Source of the DNA: Leptidea sinapis
Lineage: Eukaryota > Arthropoda > Insecta > Lepidoptera > Pieridae
Reading direction: 5' to 3'
DNA: 64,000 bases
Assembly: GCF_905404315.1 (NCBI RefSeq)
Contig: NC_066310.1
Coordinates: forward strand, 1,798,001-1,862,000
The notes below the pieces were generated by a model, which was not told the origin of the DNA, ran no database searches, and saw only the letters and a list, made by a program, of their open reading frames with translations. Shown here piece by piece: positions 53,580-63,759 of this stretch (positions are counted from its first letter, which is position 1; each line of letters begins with the position of its first letter). Made by a program: the position numbers and the translations under genes.

Positions 53580-53895
53580 TTTTCTTATGAAAATAAGGGA
53601 CGAGACGAGCAGGACGTTCAGCTGATGGTAATTGATACGCCCTGCCCATAAAATGCGATGCCGCTCATCATTCTTGAAAAACACAAATTATGTGCGGCAC
53701 TACAATTACGCTCGACGCCTTGAGACATAAAATGTTTAGTCTCTATTGCCTAGTAATTTCAGTAGCTACGGCCTGCCGGCTATCCCTTCAGACCGAAACA
53801 CAGCAATCTTTGCACATTACTGCTTCACGGCAGAAATATGTCCCGTTGTGGTTCCCATAATCTAGCTGGCATCCTGTGCAAAGGAGCCACTGGTA
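53580..53895 (-). mobile_element. SINE-A, full length
   Basis: From 'tttttcttatgaaaataagg' to 'aaaggagccactggt'. It carries 'gcctgccggctatccc' in place of 'gcgccc', a small insertion. Confidence 0.88.
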
Positions 53896-55325
53896 AAATA
53901 AATAGCAACTAATGATAAGTGATCACCAAGCGAGCATGGCCCTCCGTCGTACATAAATGTGAAGAGCTCACAAATCGCATCGTTAACGCTCCCCGAGCCT
54001 GCAACCGATACTGTGCGATGAAGCAACATAATTTAACGAGGGCCCGCACTCTTTCCTCTCATTTCACTTGTACAGAACCGTCCAAGTGAACTCACTTACG
54101 GCTCAAGTCAAAGTTAAATTATGTTTATTCAAGGAGGCTTAAAGAAACCTTCTCAATCGTTTAATATATTATAATATTTTTATCGTTAAATTTTTGCTAG
54201 ACATTTAAAATAGCTACGATATATATATTATAGTGTAATGTCAATGGATGATCCTGCTATCAAGAACTCTCCTTCAAGTTAATTTTAAAGCTACCTTATG
54301 TTGAAATACCTAGTGGCCATGAATTCTGTGACAAATTAAAATTAATTTACAAACCGGAAAAAATGTGAGTCCGACTCTCCTACCGAGCATTCCGTTCATA
54401 TTATTTATTACCCATAACAATTAAAAAAGGCAAATATTTTTGTCTGTTAAATCGAAAACTATAAATCATTAATATAATTTCAAAATCTTTAAAACCCCAC
54501 ATGACACTGTTAACTCAATTCCAAACTTGGCCCACCGTTCCTCGCATAAAGACTCGGATTTTTTTTTATTTAATTAAAAATGCATAATTTTAGACTTTTC
54601 CCTATACTAGTAGTATGTATAAGACGGTATTACTTGCTATATTCCATAGTTCTAGGTAAACGGAAAATGCCCTATAAATTTTGATTCCCTTGAAAGTATC
54701 GAAATATACATTTTTTCGGGATTAACGACCGTATGGGGATACCCCTTCGCAATAACGCACAGTCGACAGGACTATGAGTAATTAACAACAGTGTTAATTA
54801 GCAACAAGAACTAACATAATAACAGCGTAACAATTTCTTTGAATCCTTAGCTATTGAGTGGTTTATTTAAACTTTGGATATTAAGCTTAAACATCAGACT
54901 TTTCTCGATTGTCTCGCACTATTGAATCAAAAGAGAGAGAGAAAAAAAACATTATTTACAACACGACGTGGCTACATATGCATACAAACTAAGCTAATAA
55001 AAGTAAGAAAAACTATTTAAATTATTGCATTGTAATTGGTGTTTAATAAGTGTGTAAAGTTTCACAAAACGACGTTTTAAAGTGAGTGAAAATCACATTC
55101 GAATATTGCTTTACGTAGATATATACCTAGATAAAAAAAGCGCATTAAAAATATCAGGGTTGTGTGTATTGCTAATGGACCCCCATTATTCCCCCTCTAC
55201 CAGGCGTTATTCACAATACAGTCTTCACTCAACGTATTTTTTTATTCTTTGGCTATTGGGTGATATAATTTAGCTCTGCATAATATGTGTAAAATTAAAA
55301 ATGGATTTACGTGGAAAATATAGAA
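53896..55325. other. no gene; LINE/SINE tail near 54103-54180
   Basis: 54103-54180 contains 'aagtcaaagttaaattatgt' and 'ttattcaaggaggctta', the same 3' end type as 20368-20525. The rest is AT-rich and unremarkable. Confidence 0.4.
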
Positions 55326-55329
55326 TAAA

Positions 55330-55830
55330 GTGCTACCATCATCAGCCGGAAGACGTCCAGTGCTGGACTAAGGCCTCCCCCAAAGATTTCCACGACGATC
55401 GGTCCTGTGGCGGTCTTAGCCAGATCGTCGTTCCATCTTGTCGGGGGGCCTACCAACACTGCGTATTCCGGTACGTGGTCGCCATTCGAGGTCGCCACTG
55501 ACCGTCTATGTGCCCTGCCCACTGACACTTCAGTTTCGCAATTATTTAGACTGTGTCGGTAACTTTGGTTCTCCAACGGATCTACTCATTTCTGATTCGA
55601 TATCGCAGGGAAACCCCGAGCATAGCCCTCTCCATTGCCCTCTGAGCGACCATGAGCTTTCTCATAAGGCCCATAGTTAGCGACCACGTCCTCGTACCGT
55701 GAGTCATCACTGGCAACACACACTGGTTGAAAGCCTTCATCTTCAGATACTGTGGTATTTGAGACGAGAAGATTTTACGGAGCTTCCCGAACGCTGCCCA
55801 TCCGAGTTGGATTCGAATGTGCTAACTCAG
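55330..55830 (-). mobile_element. RTE C-terminal fragment with a deletion
   Basis: Minus strand includes the FGKLRKIFSSQIPQYLKMK part (55745-55810), AIEMAIERAMLG, then a truncated RPRTGIRSVGRPPTRWNDDLAK end. About 20 bases at 55495-55510 are lost relative to 49.9-50.1 kb. Closely related to the 49.8-51.2 kb copy. Confidence 0.8.
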
Positions 55831-56384
55831 TATAAAGTATGTACATAATATTAATTATATTATGTAATGAAATTGAATTCGTTGATAGAAGTAACTTAAA
55901 GCCGACAGAACTATGTCTGAAGCATCTGAAAGCAATACAGCCGGTACATTACACCGCAGCTATTTGATAACAAGTTTATAATCGTGTTTGAAGCCGTTAG
56001 GACGCGGGTACTCGCTGCAAAGGGACGAAATGCATAAATTGTAACAGCTCAAAGGGTTGCTAATGCAGCTTTTATGTGTATATAATTGATTTAATGGAAC
56101 TGGAAATATTGGTTTTAAATATTTGATTAACTTTATAAAAACATTTGCTTTGTAATTTTTAACATTAAAATAAAAATAATCTATATTATTTTAGTTAACG
56201 AAAACGTATTGGTCACATGTTAAGTTTGTTGCTCTTTCACGCAAAAATTACTAAATGGATTTTAATGAGACTTTACAATAATATAGCACGTCAGAATAAC
56301 ATACAGCCAATTATATATATACATAATAATTATTTATAAGGCTATCGTGTGAATTATCCAAAATAATACGATAATTGCCAGTAA
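55831..56384. other. no gene; Helitron-like phrase at 56220-56300
   Basis: 'ttgctctttcacgcaaaaat', 'tactaaatggattttaatga' is a phrase shared in style with 59655-59700 ('cttcttcacgcgcaaatggc'). No boundaries. Confidence 0.4.
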
Positions 56385-56753
56385 TCTATATATATAAAAC
56401 AAAGTCGTGTTAGTTACACCTTTTATAACTCAAGAACGGCTAGACCAATTTTTCTGTTGTTAGATTTTTTGGATTTCTCGTCCGGAATAGCATTATAAGT
56501 AATAAAATATCAAAAACATCACGAAAAGATATTATTATAAAAAAAATATATTTTGATACATTTTGTATGGATTGACATTTTGATGACATCTCGAGAATAG
56601 AAAGAATTCAATGAAGTTTTTTGTTAGTTTCACGCTACATGAGTAATAAAATACAACTGACAGTGCACGTCATGTTACTCGTATTCAAGTTGACCGGTTG
56701 GTGTGTTTGTTTCGAGTTTCTATTTGCTTATTGTGCTGATATTATCATTAACA

Positions 56754-57530
56754 ATGTCACGACCAAGACGATCAAGTTATTCCCGACATAGACGTAATGC
56801 AACTAGGATTCGAAACAATGCGAAGAACTGAAGAAGAACAAGAAATTGCAGGTGAAAAGAACCGCGTTAGTATGGATCGACTTCGTGATATCAATCATAA
56901 GAGTAATGCGAGGCAGCCCGTAAAACGGATCGGCTGGCAATACGAAATCGTCCAGTAAAACCGCAGCGATCAACAACTAGATAATTTTCGACGCACAAGA
57001 AGAAATTTATGAAGTACTGATTTGAATCGAGGAGCATATCGATACGATTGCAGTACTTATTACTGTTTGAGAGTGGGAAACTACCGAAACACGACATTTT
57101 CTAGCAAACATTCAAAAATACAATGTTTGTTTCCAAATGACCCCATTTGGGGCAGACATTATCTAAGAACGAGGACATTCAAGGTATTTATTTATTTATA
57201 TAGGTACTTACACACAATACAGTAGAAGAATAACATACTTACTATACTTATTCCTGTGTATTATGTATGCTAATTCAAAAAAAGTGTTTATAGATCAGTA
57301 ATTCGGACTTTGTTTTTGATATTGTAGATGTAAGGACAGATTCACCATCGGATCGGATCATTGCAAACTCTCGAAGATGCACAAAATAAATTTTTACAAT
57401 TATACTACATGGGCAACATGGAGGAATAACTTGATCGATGTCAAGAGATCAATGCAGCAATGATAATAGCAATTCTTCAAGATCTGCAGCAACTACTTCA
57501 TGAACATTTTGCATGTCGAGTTAGCCCGTA
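56754..57530 (+). pseudogene. Helitron replication protein/helicase N-terminal region, broken
   Basis: ATG at 56754 begins MSRPRRSSYSRHRRNATRIR, then a stop. In another frame come EEQEIAGEKNRVSMDRLRDI and NHKSNARQPVKRIGWQYEIV. At 57022 comes NRGAYRYDCSTYYCL. At 57337 comes QIHHRIGSLQTLEDAQNKFL, QLYYMGN and a stop. Helitron proteins of insects typically begin with a basic, R-rich tract and reach a Helitron-like N-domain with the Q-I-Y-H-x-x-GSL...FLQ-YF-G pattern. The order is right, but several stops and frame changes make the gene dead. No Rep motif (HUH) is visible. Confidence 0.68.
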
Positions 57531-57620
57531 AATCTTTCCTTTCCAATCCGTCTCGCATTCGCCCTGACCATTCAAATCTGAATCTAGAATCCATTTCCCA
57601 TGTTCAATTAATTATAAGTG

Positions 57621-57713
57621 GCATGTTCACGGCATCGTAGACCATCTGCGTTATTTGCTTTTGCGCATGATAATAAAACGGTAAATGTCGTCTATCACAA
57701 GGTGCTTCACTGA
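57621..57713 (+). pseudogene. Helitron helicase C-terminus
   Basis: One frame, 57621-57713, reads ACSRHRRPSALFAFAHDNKT then VNVVYHKVLH and stop. This matches the final A-C-S-R-x-x-x-P-x-x-LF-x-x-A-x-x-x-KTKNVVY-x-x-x-L segment of the SF1/Pif1-like helicase domain of Helitron proteins, where the conserved S-R is helicase motif VI. It lies 90 bases after the last N-terminal remnant and 174 bases before the Helitron end. The ~1000 intervening residues are deleted. Confidence 0.75.
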
Positions 57714-57958
57714 AGAGTGCAACCCAAGCACCAAAATACACAGCCAATAAAGAATCAATAATGAACTTGATTTTTTTTTATATTTCCTTATATTTATTAT
57801 CCTATTAAAATATTGAAATTAATTAAATCCAAAATCTGCTCAATTATTACCTCTAAGGTAAGCCTCAATGTTCGCCGGGTAAGCTAGTTATGAATAAATT
57901 TGCAAACTGCGAGGTATTCATGCGTGCGGCACAAAAATTGTAGGGGGTTACAAATATA

Positions 57959-58510
57959 ATATTGTACTACGGACTGAGCCCGGAGGCTGTACAATGGTTC
58001 AATAGCTATCTAAATAACAGAACCCAAACAGTTGCAGTCAAAGATGATACCGGCAGTTACAAACTATCTGGCTGTGCTCCTATCAACAGAGGAATTCCCC
58101 AGGGATCAATTTTAGGACCCCTGCTCTTTAATTTATATAGTGCAGATGTAATCTACTCCATAAAAAATACAAAGTATCATATGTACGCTGACGATATTCA
58201 ATTGTATATCTCCTTTAATCCCAAGGATACATTACATGCGACAAAATTGTTAAATTCCGATCTTAATGAAATTTGCAGTTGGTCAGATCGTAACTCTTTG
58301 ATTCTTAATCCCTCAAAAACAAAATTTATAATTCTTGGCACCCCTGTGTCTGTGAAAACGACTGAGCAGTATAATCCGAAGGTCACGATCAACAACACGG
58401 ACATTGAGCGGGTCCACGAGGCGCGCAACTTAGGTTTAATAATTGACGAAAACATGCGCTTCGAAAAATATATAAGCCAAGTGTTATCCAATTGTTTTAT
58501 TGACTTATAG
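57959..58510 (+). pseudogene. reverse transcriptase domain fragment (non-LTR)
   Basis: LYYGLSPEAVQWFNSYLNNR (RT motif 2a-3 region), INRGIPQGSILGPLLFNLYS (motif 4, RG-PQGS-LGPLLF-LY), then KYHMYADDIQLYIS (motif 5, catalytic YADD at 58184-58195), DLNEICSWSDRNSLILNPSK (motif 6, N--K-K) and ARNLGLIIDENMRFEKYISQ (motif 7, LG--ID). All core RT palm motifs after motif 3 are intact. The frame has no ATG: TAG at 57941-57943 closes it upstream. A short insertion of about 7-8 bases near 58490-58500 shifts the frame. Confidence 0.85.
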
Positions 58511-59060
58511 ACTTAAAGTTATCTACAAAATTCAAAAATATCTAAATACAGAACTTCGAGTCAGATTATGTGAAGCACTTGTACTTTCAAAGCTCAATTA
58601 TTGTGACGTGGTGTATGGTCCTAGGTTACTGTATAAAACAAAATGTTCCATCCAACGAATGCAAAATGCGTGCGCCCGATTCTGCTGGAACATTCCGCCC
58701 AGGCAACACATTAGTCCATACTTAAAACAAGCTAATATACTTAATATGGAAGGTCGGAGGTGTCTGCATTTAGCAACGTTGCTTTTCGGTATCATACATA
58801 CTAAAACACCTCTTTACTTGTATAATAAACTTGAATGGCTAGGGCAACGCAGTGCTAATAATATAAAAACCAGATCTGCCTCACAGATATTAGTAGTGCC
58901 CCGGCATCATTCAACAGCGTTCAGGGGCAGTTTTCGTTACAGCGCTACTAAGTGCTGGAATAATTTACCGCCACCAATTAGACTATTAAAAATTGTTCAA
59001 AATTTTAGATCGAAATATAAAAAAACTATTTTACAATCATTATATAATAATTATCCTTGA
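58505..59060 (+). pseudogene. C-terminal part of the same RT protein, other frame
   Basis: YRLKVIYKIQKYLNTELRVR (58505 onward), LCEALVLSKLNYCDVVYGPR, KCSIQRMQNACARFCWNIPP, HISPYLKQANILNMEGRRCL, then FRGSFRYSATKCWNNLPPPI and a stop at about 59060. These are the thumb/connection and C-terminal tail of a CR1- or Jockey-like LINE protein (S-L-YC---YG...IQ--QN-C-RF). It would join the preceding RT without the small insertion. Confidence 0.8.
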
Positions 59061-59639
59061 TATGCAATGTATCTTATTAATTAACACAATTCTGTATTTT
59101 TATTATGTATATTTAATGTTCACCAATATATAGTAATATATATTTCATTTATAGTAAGTACCTAATGCCACCTTTATTATATTATATACAGTTACGTACA
59201 GATTATACTATGATTTAATATTATTACAATTTTTTATTTATTTTTATTTTATTACACTATAAATTAAGAAACACCAAAAATAATATATAATATTTAGTTA
59301 ATCCCTTTGATACCTACCTTCACAAATTAATAACAATGGGAAGACTAATGCAACTGTCTACTCCAAATGTCACGAGGGGCTGCTGAAAACCAGTGTTGTG
59401 TTGGTGTCTTCTGCACTGAGCGACAATATACTGAGACAGCTCCTTTTAGCAGGGAATCACGCTCACACTGTTATTTTTATTACTTTATTTTTAATCTTTA
59501 TAATAGTGTTACGGTATTTAATTTAGTATTTTAAGATTTTAATTAATATTGTAAATTGTTGTGTTTTTGTGTGAGTGTTTTTTGTATGCTAATAAAGTGT
59601 TTCTATTTCTATTTCTATTATGAGTGTGAGAAGTTTATG

Positions 59640-60541
59640 AGTGTGTGTTTGGTTCTTCTTCACGCGCAAATGGCTGGACCAATTTTGATACAATTTGGTA
59701 CGCAGGAAGCTGACACCCTGGATTAACACAAGCGTTATTTATATATGTATAAGCATTATTTATGTATAAAATAAATAAAATAAGAGACTTTTCTTAGTGA
59801 ACGCTGCGAAAGCACGTATAGAAGAACAATTAAATGTTGTAAGGAATTATAGAACTTTAAAATATTTACAAAAAATCCGCGACGCACTATATCTACATAC
59901 CTATTACGGCTTAGCCACAGAAACTGCTTTTATGTTTTAAAAACAACTAAAATTATAGGGTACTTTTAAGTGGTTTTATTGACACTATACTTTTTTTATT
60001 ACTTGAATTACTTCATCATAAAGAACACTAAATGTAGATAATATTTGTGCCTTAAATCAGTAAAATCAGAACATAAGTTTAGGATAAATCATAGGTGATG
60101 TAGGAAAGTTGCATGAAACAGGCTGCTGATTAGTTGGTACGCGGTAAAGTTCAAATGTTTCTCAATACTGTAGAACTCCTGTAAATCCGAACACTTAAAT
60201 TCTACTAATTAAGGAAATTCGTATTCTCGGAATTCTCAGTCCCATCGCCTCCAATTTATAGGAGTTCTACCGTAGATGGCGCTGTGCAAATTACGTCATT
60301 TTCAAATCACGGTGTTAGTATTCTCCGCTGATTGAAGATTCTTGACTTATTTTTAAGTTAATTGTCATTAAGTGATCTTTCATAAGTAATTTCTAAGTTT
60401 TGTGATTATTTTTTTGTGTATAGTTCTAAAGTTTCTTTGTTTAAAAATTTTATCGTATAGCGAAGGTAGTTTTATTATTTTTGTTGTAAGTTCTTTAGCC
60501 TATTTAGAACACTAGATTAGTTTAATAATTTTAGTGTTATT
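59640..60541. other. no gene; Helitron-like phrase near 59655-59720
   Basis: 'cacgcgcaaatggctggacc', 'aattttgatacaatttggta' and 'cgcaggaagctgacaccctg' resemble sequence often found in Helitron-derived repeats. The rest, including 60240-60310 with 'tagatggcgctgtgcaaatt', has no supportable feature. Confidence 0.4.
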
Positions 60542-60950
60542 ATGACTCATAAACCCAAATCCAATCATTAACAAAGCTCTCAAAGAGTTATGATGATTGC
60601 TCGATAGCAAGAATCGAATGCTGAACAGAGTAGACGTGAGCAAGCAGCACGTCAGGCAGAAGTCAGAGCTGGAGAAAGTTCTGTGCAATCGAATTCGAGC
60701 ATCAGAAAAATGCGGTCCGCATAGCCACTCAGCGTGCATCAGATACTCCTAAAGAAACAGTTTCTCGGTGTCAAGAAAAAGCGCAGTGTATGGCCTCTGA
60801 GCGTACCGCTGAAACACCTGAAGAAGAAGCTTCACGAGGCACGAGCATACCTAGCTAATGACTAAACAGCGTGCTTCTGAGACAGCAGATGAGGCAAATG
60901 CTCGCCGGTCAGCGTCAAGCAGAGTGCCCACAAATAAAAATAAAAACACA
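60542..60950 (+). pseudogene. Helitron-like N-terminal region with RASETPEE-type repeats, broken
   Basis: ATG at 60542 opens MTHKPKSNH, with two in-frame stops before SNAEQSRREQAARQAEVRAG. After a frame change come EHQKNAVRIATQRASDTPKE, CMASERTAETPEEEASRG and QRASETADEANARRSASSR. The degenerate R-A-x-E-T-P-E-E-A-x-x-R unit repeats about three times. Tracts of this sort open many insect Helitron/Pif1-like proteins, upstream of the domain seen at 57337. No helicase or Rep part and no Helitron ends are visible nearby. Other proteins also have E/R-rich repeats, so the assignment is moderate. Confidence 0.5.
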
Positions 60951-60952
60951 CA

Positions 60953-61375
60953 TTAAAACTACCAGTAAATATTAACTGAATCGCTAATAACTTGGGCGTA
61001 CGCTGCAACAAAAGACACATTCGTCCTACATTTCTTTAGTAGCGGACAGATGGATAATACATAATAAAAATACTTGAAAATGATACTATTAAAAAGGTTG
61101 ATATGATATTTTACATTTTGCAATTTACTTTAAGGTTTAATTATAATTATTTTGCACAATTACAGTTTGAATAATTTTTAAAGTGAAACTTTTATTACAT
61201 TGTCTCAAACAATTTCGTCTGTATTTTGCATGTTGCGCGACGGTCGGGCGGCGCCTATAGATTTCAGCAGCTGACCGTGTAATGTATAGACTATTACTCA
61301 TTTGTGCCAGTGCTCCGCGCTATTTTGTTTTTGCCAGTGTTTAATGTAAATATTATTCCAAAAATATTTAGTTAA
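60953..61375. other. no gene recognised
   Basis: 'gcgcgacggtcgggcggcgc' at ~61237-61256 is an isolated GC-rich patch. No gene or repeat can be supported. Confidence 0.35.
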
Positions 61376-61377
61376 AT

Positions 61378-61545
61378 GTCTGACGGCGCAACTGTAGCGC
61401 CTTAGTTCTTCGATAGAAAGAGAAACCTTGATGGGCAAGAGAGAGAGGTACCTGACACTGACGTCTGGCAGCGCAACTGTGGCGCCTTAATCTTTCAAGA
61501 AAAACAGTTTGACGTGCGGGAGTGAGAGGTACCTGTCGCTCTGAC
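61378..61545. repeat. tandem duplication, ~83-87-bp unit
   Basis: 'tctgacggcgcaactgtagc' / 'gccttagttctt...gagagaggtacctgac' is followed by 'tctggcagcgcaactgtggc' / 'gccttaatcttt...gagtgagaggtacctgtc'. The two units differ at many sites, so the duplication is old. Confidence 0.7.
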
Positions 61546-62812
61546 GGAACGTCGTCGGTTCGTTGGGCGGCCATGTTGCTCGTCACTTTTTGAACGAGCA
61601 GCGCAGGGGTGGGACAGACACCTTAAAGTAACGTTTTCAGAAGACTGTAGTGCCATCTGTTAGTTGAAAAAATAGAAAGTTTTGTCAGCTGTCACTCGCT
61701 TTGAAACCTTTCAACTTTTCTTTATATGTGTCACTGCCCACTGGTCATAAAACTCTACGCGCAATTTCAACATGGTAAAAAATTGCAATACCTACATTAA
61801 AAAGTAGAGTTAGTTATTTAATTGCGTCACAACATTAAAAATGAATTTTATAATTTCGAGCTTGTAGATAGTTATTTTCGTGGTCAATCTCCAGATGGCG
61901 CTAGTTTTCACATAGACAGCTCATAATGCGTAGAGAGGGCTCTCTTTTCCCTATATATTATTATACTCTTTGGAGCAGCGGCCCGACCGGACGGTAACGA
62001 CAGATCATCTAGCCATATTTTGTTATCCGATTTAATCCGCTTGAAATACGATTGTAAAGTGATTTGAATTATAGAAGACCAATTATGATTTGATTGTACG
62101 TAACTATTGACGTTTATTTCTTAAATAACCTCGCCCGATTACCCACGTAGAATGGATAATTCTGATAAGGGCGCAGAGTCGCCGTTATGACTATAATGTG
62201 AAAAAATGTTCCTCTTTTACCGTGGTTTCATAAAACAACACAATCCTTTTTTGTCAAAATACATTTCATATTTCACTGATCTAAACCGGCTACTTTTAAA
62301 TATAGGAAAATATTTAATGTAAACATTTCCATAATATTGTTAGTCTTATAATTCAAAACACCGAATTTAATTAATTTACTTCCACGAATAAATATCGTTA
62401 AGGAAAACGATGTAGGTAACCATGGAAATTTCCTGTACCGTATTTTGTACCAGATCTCGTAATATTACAAACCCGAAGTAATATCGCGCTGTTTTTCCCT
62501 TATCTCTCACAATAACATTATTATCCATAATCAGTGTACCTGCCTGAATGCCCTTTTCCATAATTTTAATTAACGACCCCAGGTTCATGCGACAAACAAA
62601 AAAGTTGTCCGATAAATCGACTTTATGCCGTTGTAATAAAAACTTTTTTAATCAATGCGATAACAAGCCTCTATATGGGCATGCGGGCTTGTTTACGTGT
62701 ACCATTCGCGGACTCAATCACTCGTGCATTTTACTTCTGTGCTGATTTTTTGGGTCATTTAGGCTGAGAGTTAGCTATTTCGGAGGCATTGTATATTGAA
62801 TTTGGCTTTTAT
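61546..62812. other. no gene recognised
   Basis: Contains 'ccatctgttagttg' and 'ccagatggcgctag' phrases near 61650 and 61890 in opposite orientation. The small frames at 62376-62588 (-) and 62548-62745 (+) overlap and have no motif. Confidence 0.38.
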
Positions 62813-62814
62813 GG

Positions 62815-63035
62815 TACAATGAAAGGCATTTATTTCCTCAAAATTGATTCCTTTAGAATTCTTTTTGATGTAATTTCTAATATACAGTAGACACTACTAC
62901 CACTTCGGAAACAAATGGCGCTCTGCGAGAGAAGAAGCGGCGCAAAATACTCTCCCAGCATTTTTTTCTTGCTCTCTATTTAATCAAATATACAATATTG
63001 TACTGTCATTGCTATTGCTATAATAATATCTTTAA
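62815..63035 (-). mobile_element. LINE-E 3' UTR
   Basis: The reverse complement of 8990-9190 with high similarity: 'tcctttagaattctttttga', 'ccacttcggaaacaaatggc', 'gcggcgcaaaatactctccc', 'caatattgtactgtcattgc'. Confidence 0.68.
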
Positions 63036-63755
63036 GCAATCTATAAGTTTTTACGTAACGTTTAAGCCTGAATTAGTGTGAGTGTTCTTATGAAAGGCAA
63101 ATGGTAAGTTATACATTATATCCACTTCGAAAAAACACTCAAGAATTTTCATTTTACTAGTGGCGTTTAGTCAGTTTAAATTTCTCATTGTAACACCATT
63201 CACGGACTGGTTTATTAACAATACGGTTTGAGCTAATACTATAGTTAAATATAATGGCTGGATCTGCAGCATAGATAGCAGTTGTGTACTGGCTAAAGCC
63301 AGTATTTAAAAATATTGCCTCGTATTGTATCATTTTATGAAAGAGACCAAGTTTCCTCGAATATATTTGGCCTTGCTTTTCAGATGATAAAAAATTTCAG
63401 ACTTAGTATTCCGATGACACTATGCGAAGCCATAAAAGAATTGTTTATCGAACAGCGCTAGCAGGATATTCTTCTGTAGGTAACCCAGATGCCTGAGTAT
63501 TAATCTAGATAAGGTTAATTTTATGTAGTGACACACAAGGAAGAGGAAGAGAGATCTCGATAGAAAACACAAATTTTCTATTTTTAGCACTCCTCAACTT
63601 TGCCCTGAGAGAGTCCTGAAAAGCCTTACAGACCTCTTGAGTATAGTGCTCAACAAAGCAATTGTTGCAATAAAAAATTTACTTGGAGCAGCATCACACT
63701 GCTTTTGGATTTTTTAAAGATATATGACTTTATTCGATAGTTATTAAATATATAT
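63036..63755. other. no gene recognised
   Basis: Ordinary AT-rich sequence without matches. Confidence 0.35.
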
Positions 63756-63759
63756 ATTG

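Larger units (their letters stand above)
56385..57887 (+). mobile_element. decayed Helitron retaining both ends of its gene
   Basis: A at 56384, then TCTATATATATAAAAC; ends TTCGCCGGGTAAGCTAG at 57887 and T. Total 1503 bp. Inside are an N-terminal ORF remnant (56754-57530) and the helicase C-terminus (57621-57713). The central Rep and helicase regions of an autonomous Helitron, several kilobases, are missing. The 3' hairpin is mutated. Confidence 0.8.
57888..59622 (+). mobile_element. non-LTR retrotransposon, 5' truncated in RT, with 3' UTR and (TTTCTA)n tail
   Basis: Starts somewhere at 57888-57955 directly after the Helitron. It includes the RT ORF remnants (57962-58510, 58500-59060) and an AT-rich UTR with 'gtcacgaggggctgctgaaa' and 'actgagcgacaatatactga', and ends 'aataaagtgtttctatttct' plus two more TTTCTA units near 59619. 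No second copy in this window. The tail shows it is a retro-insertion; the target-site duplication is not evident. Confidence 0.85.
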
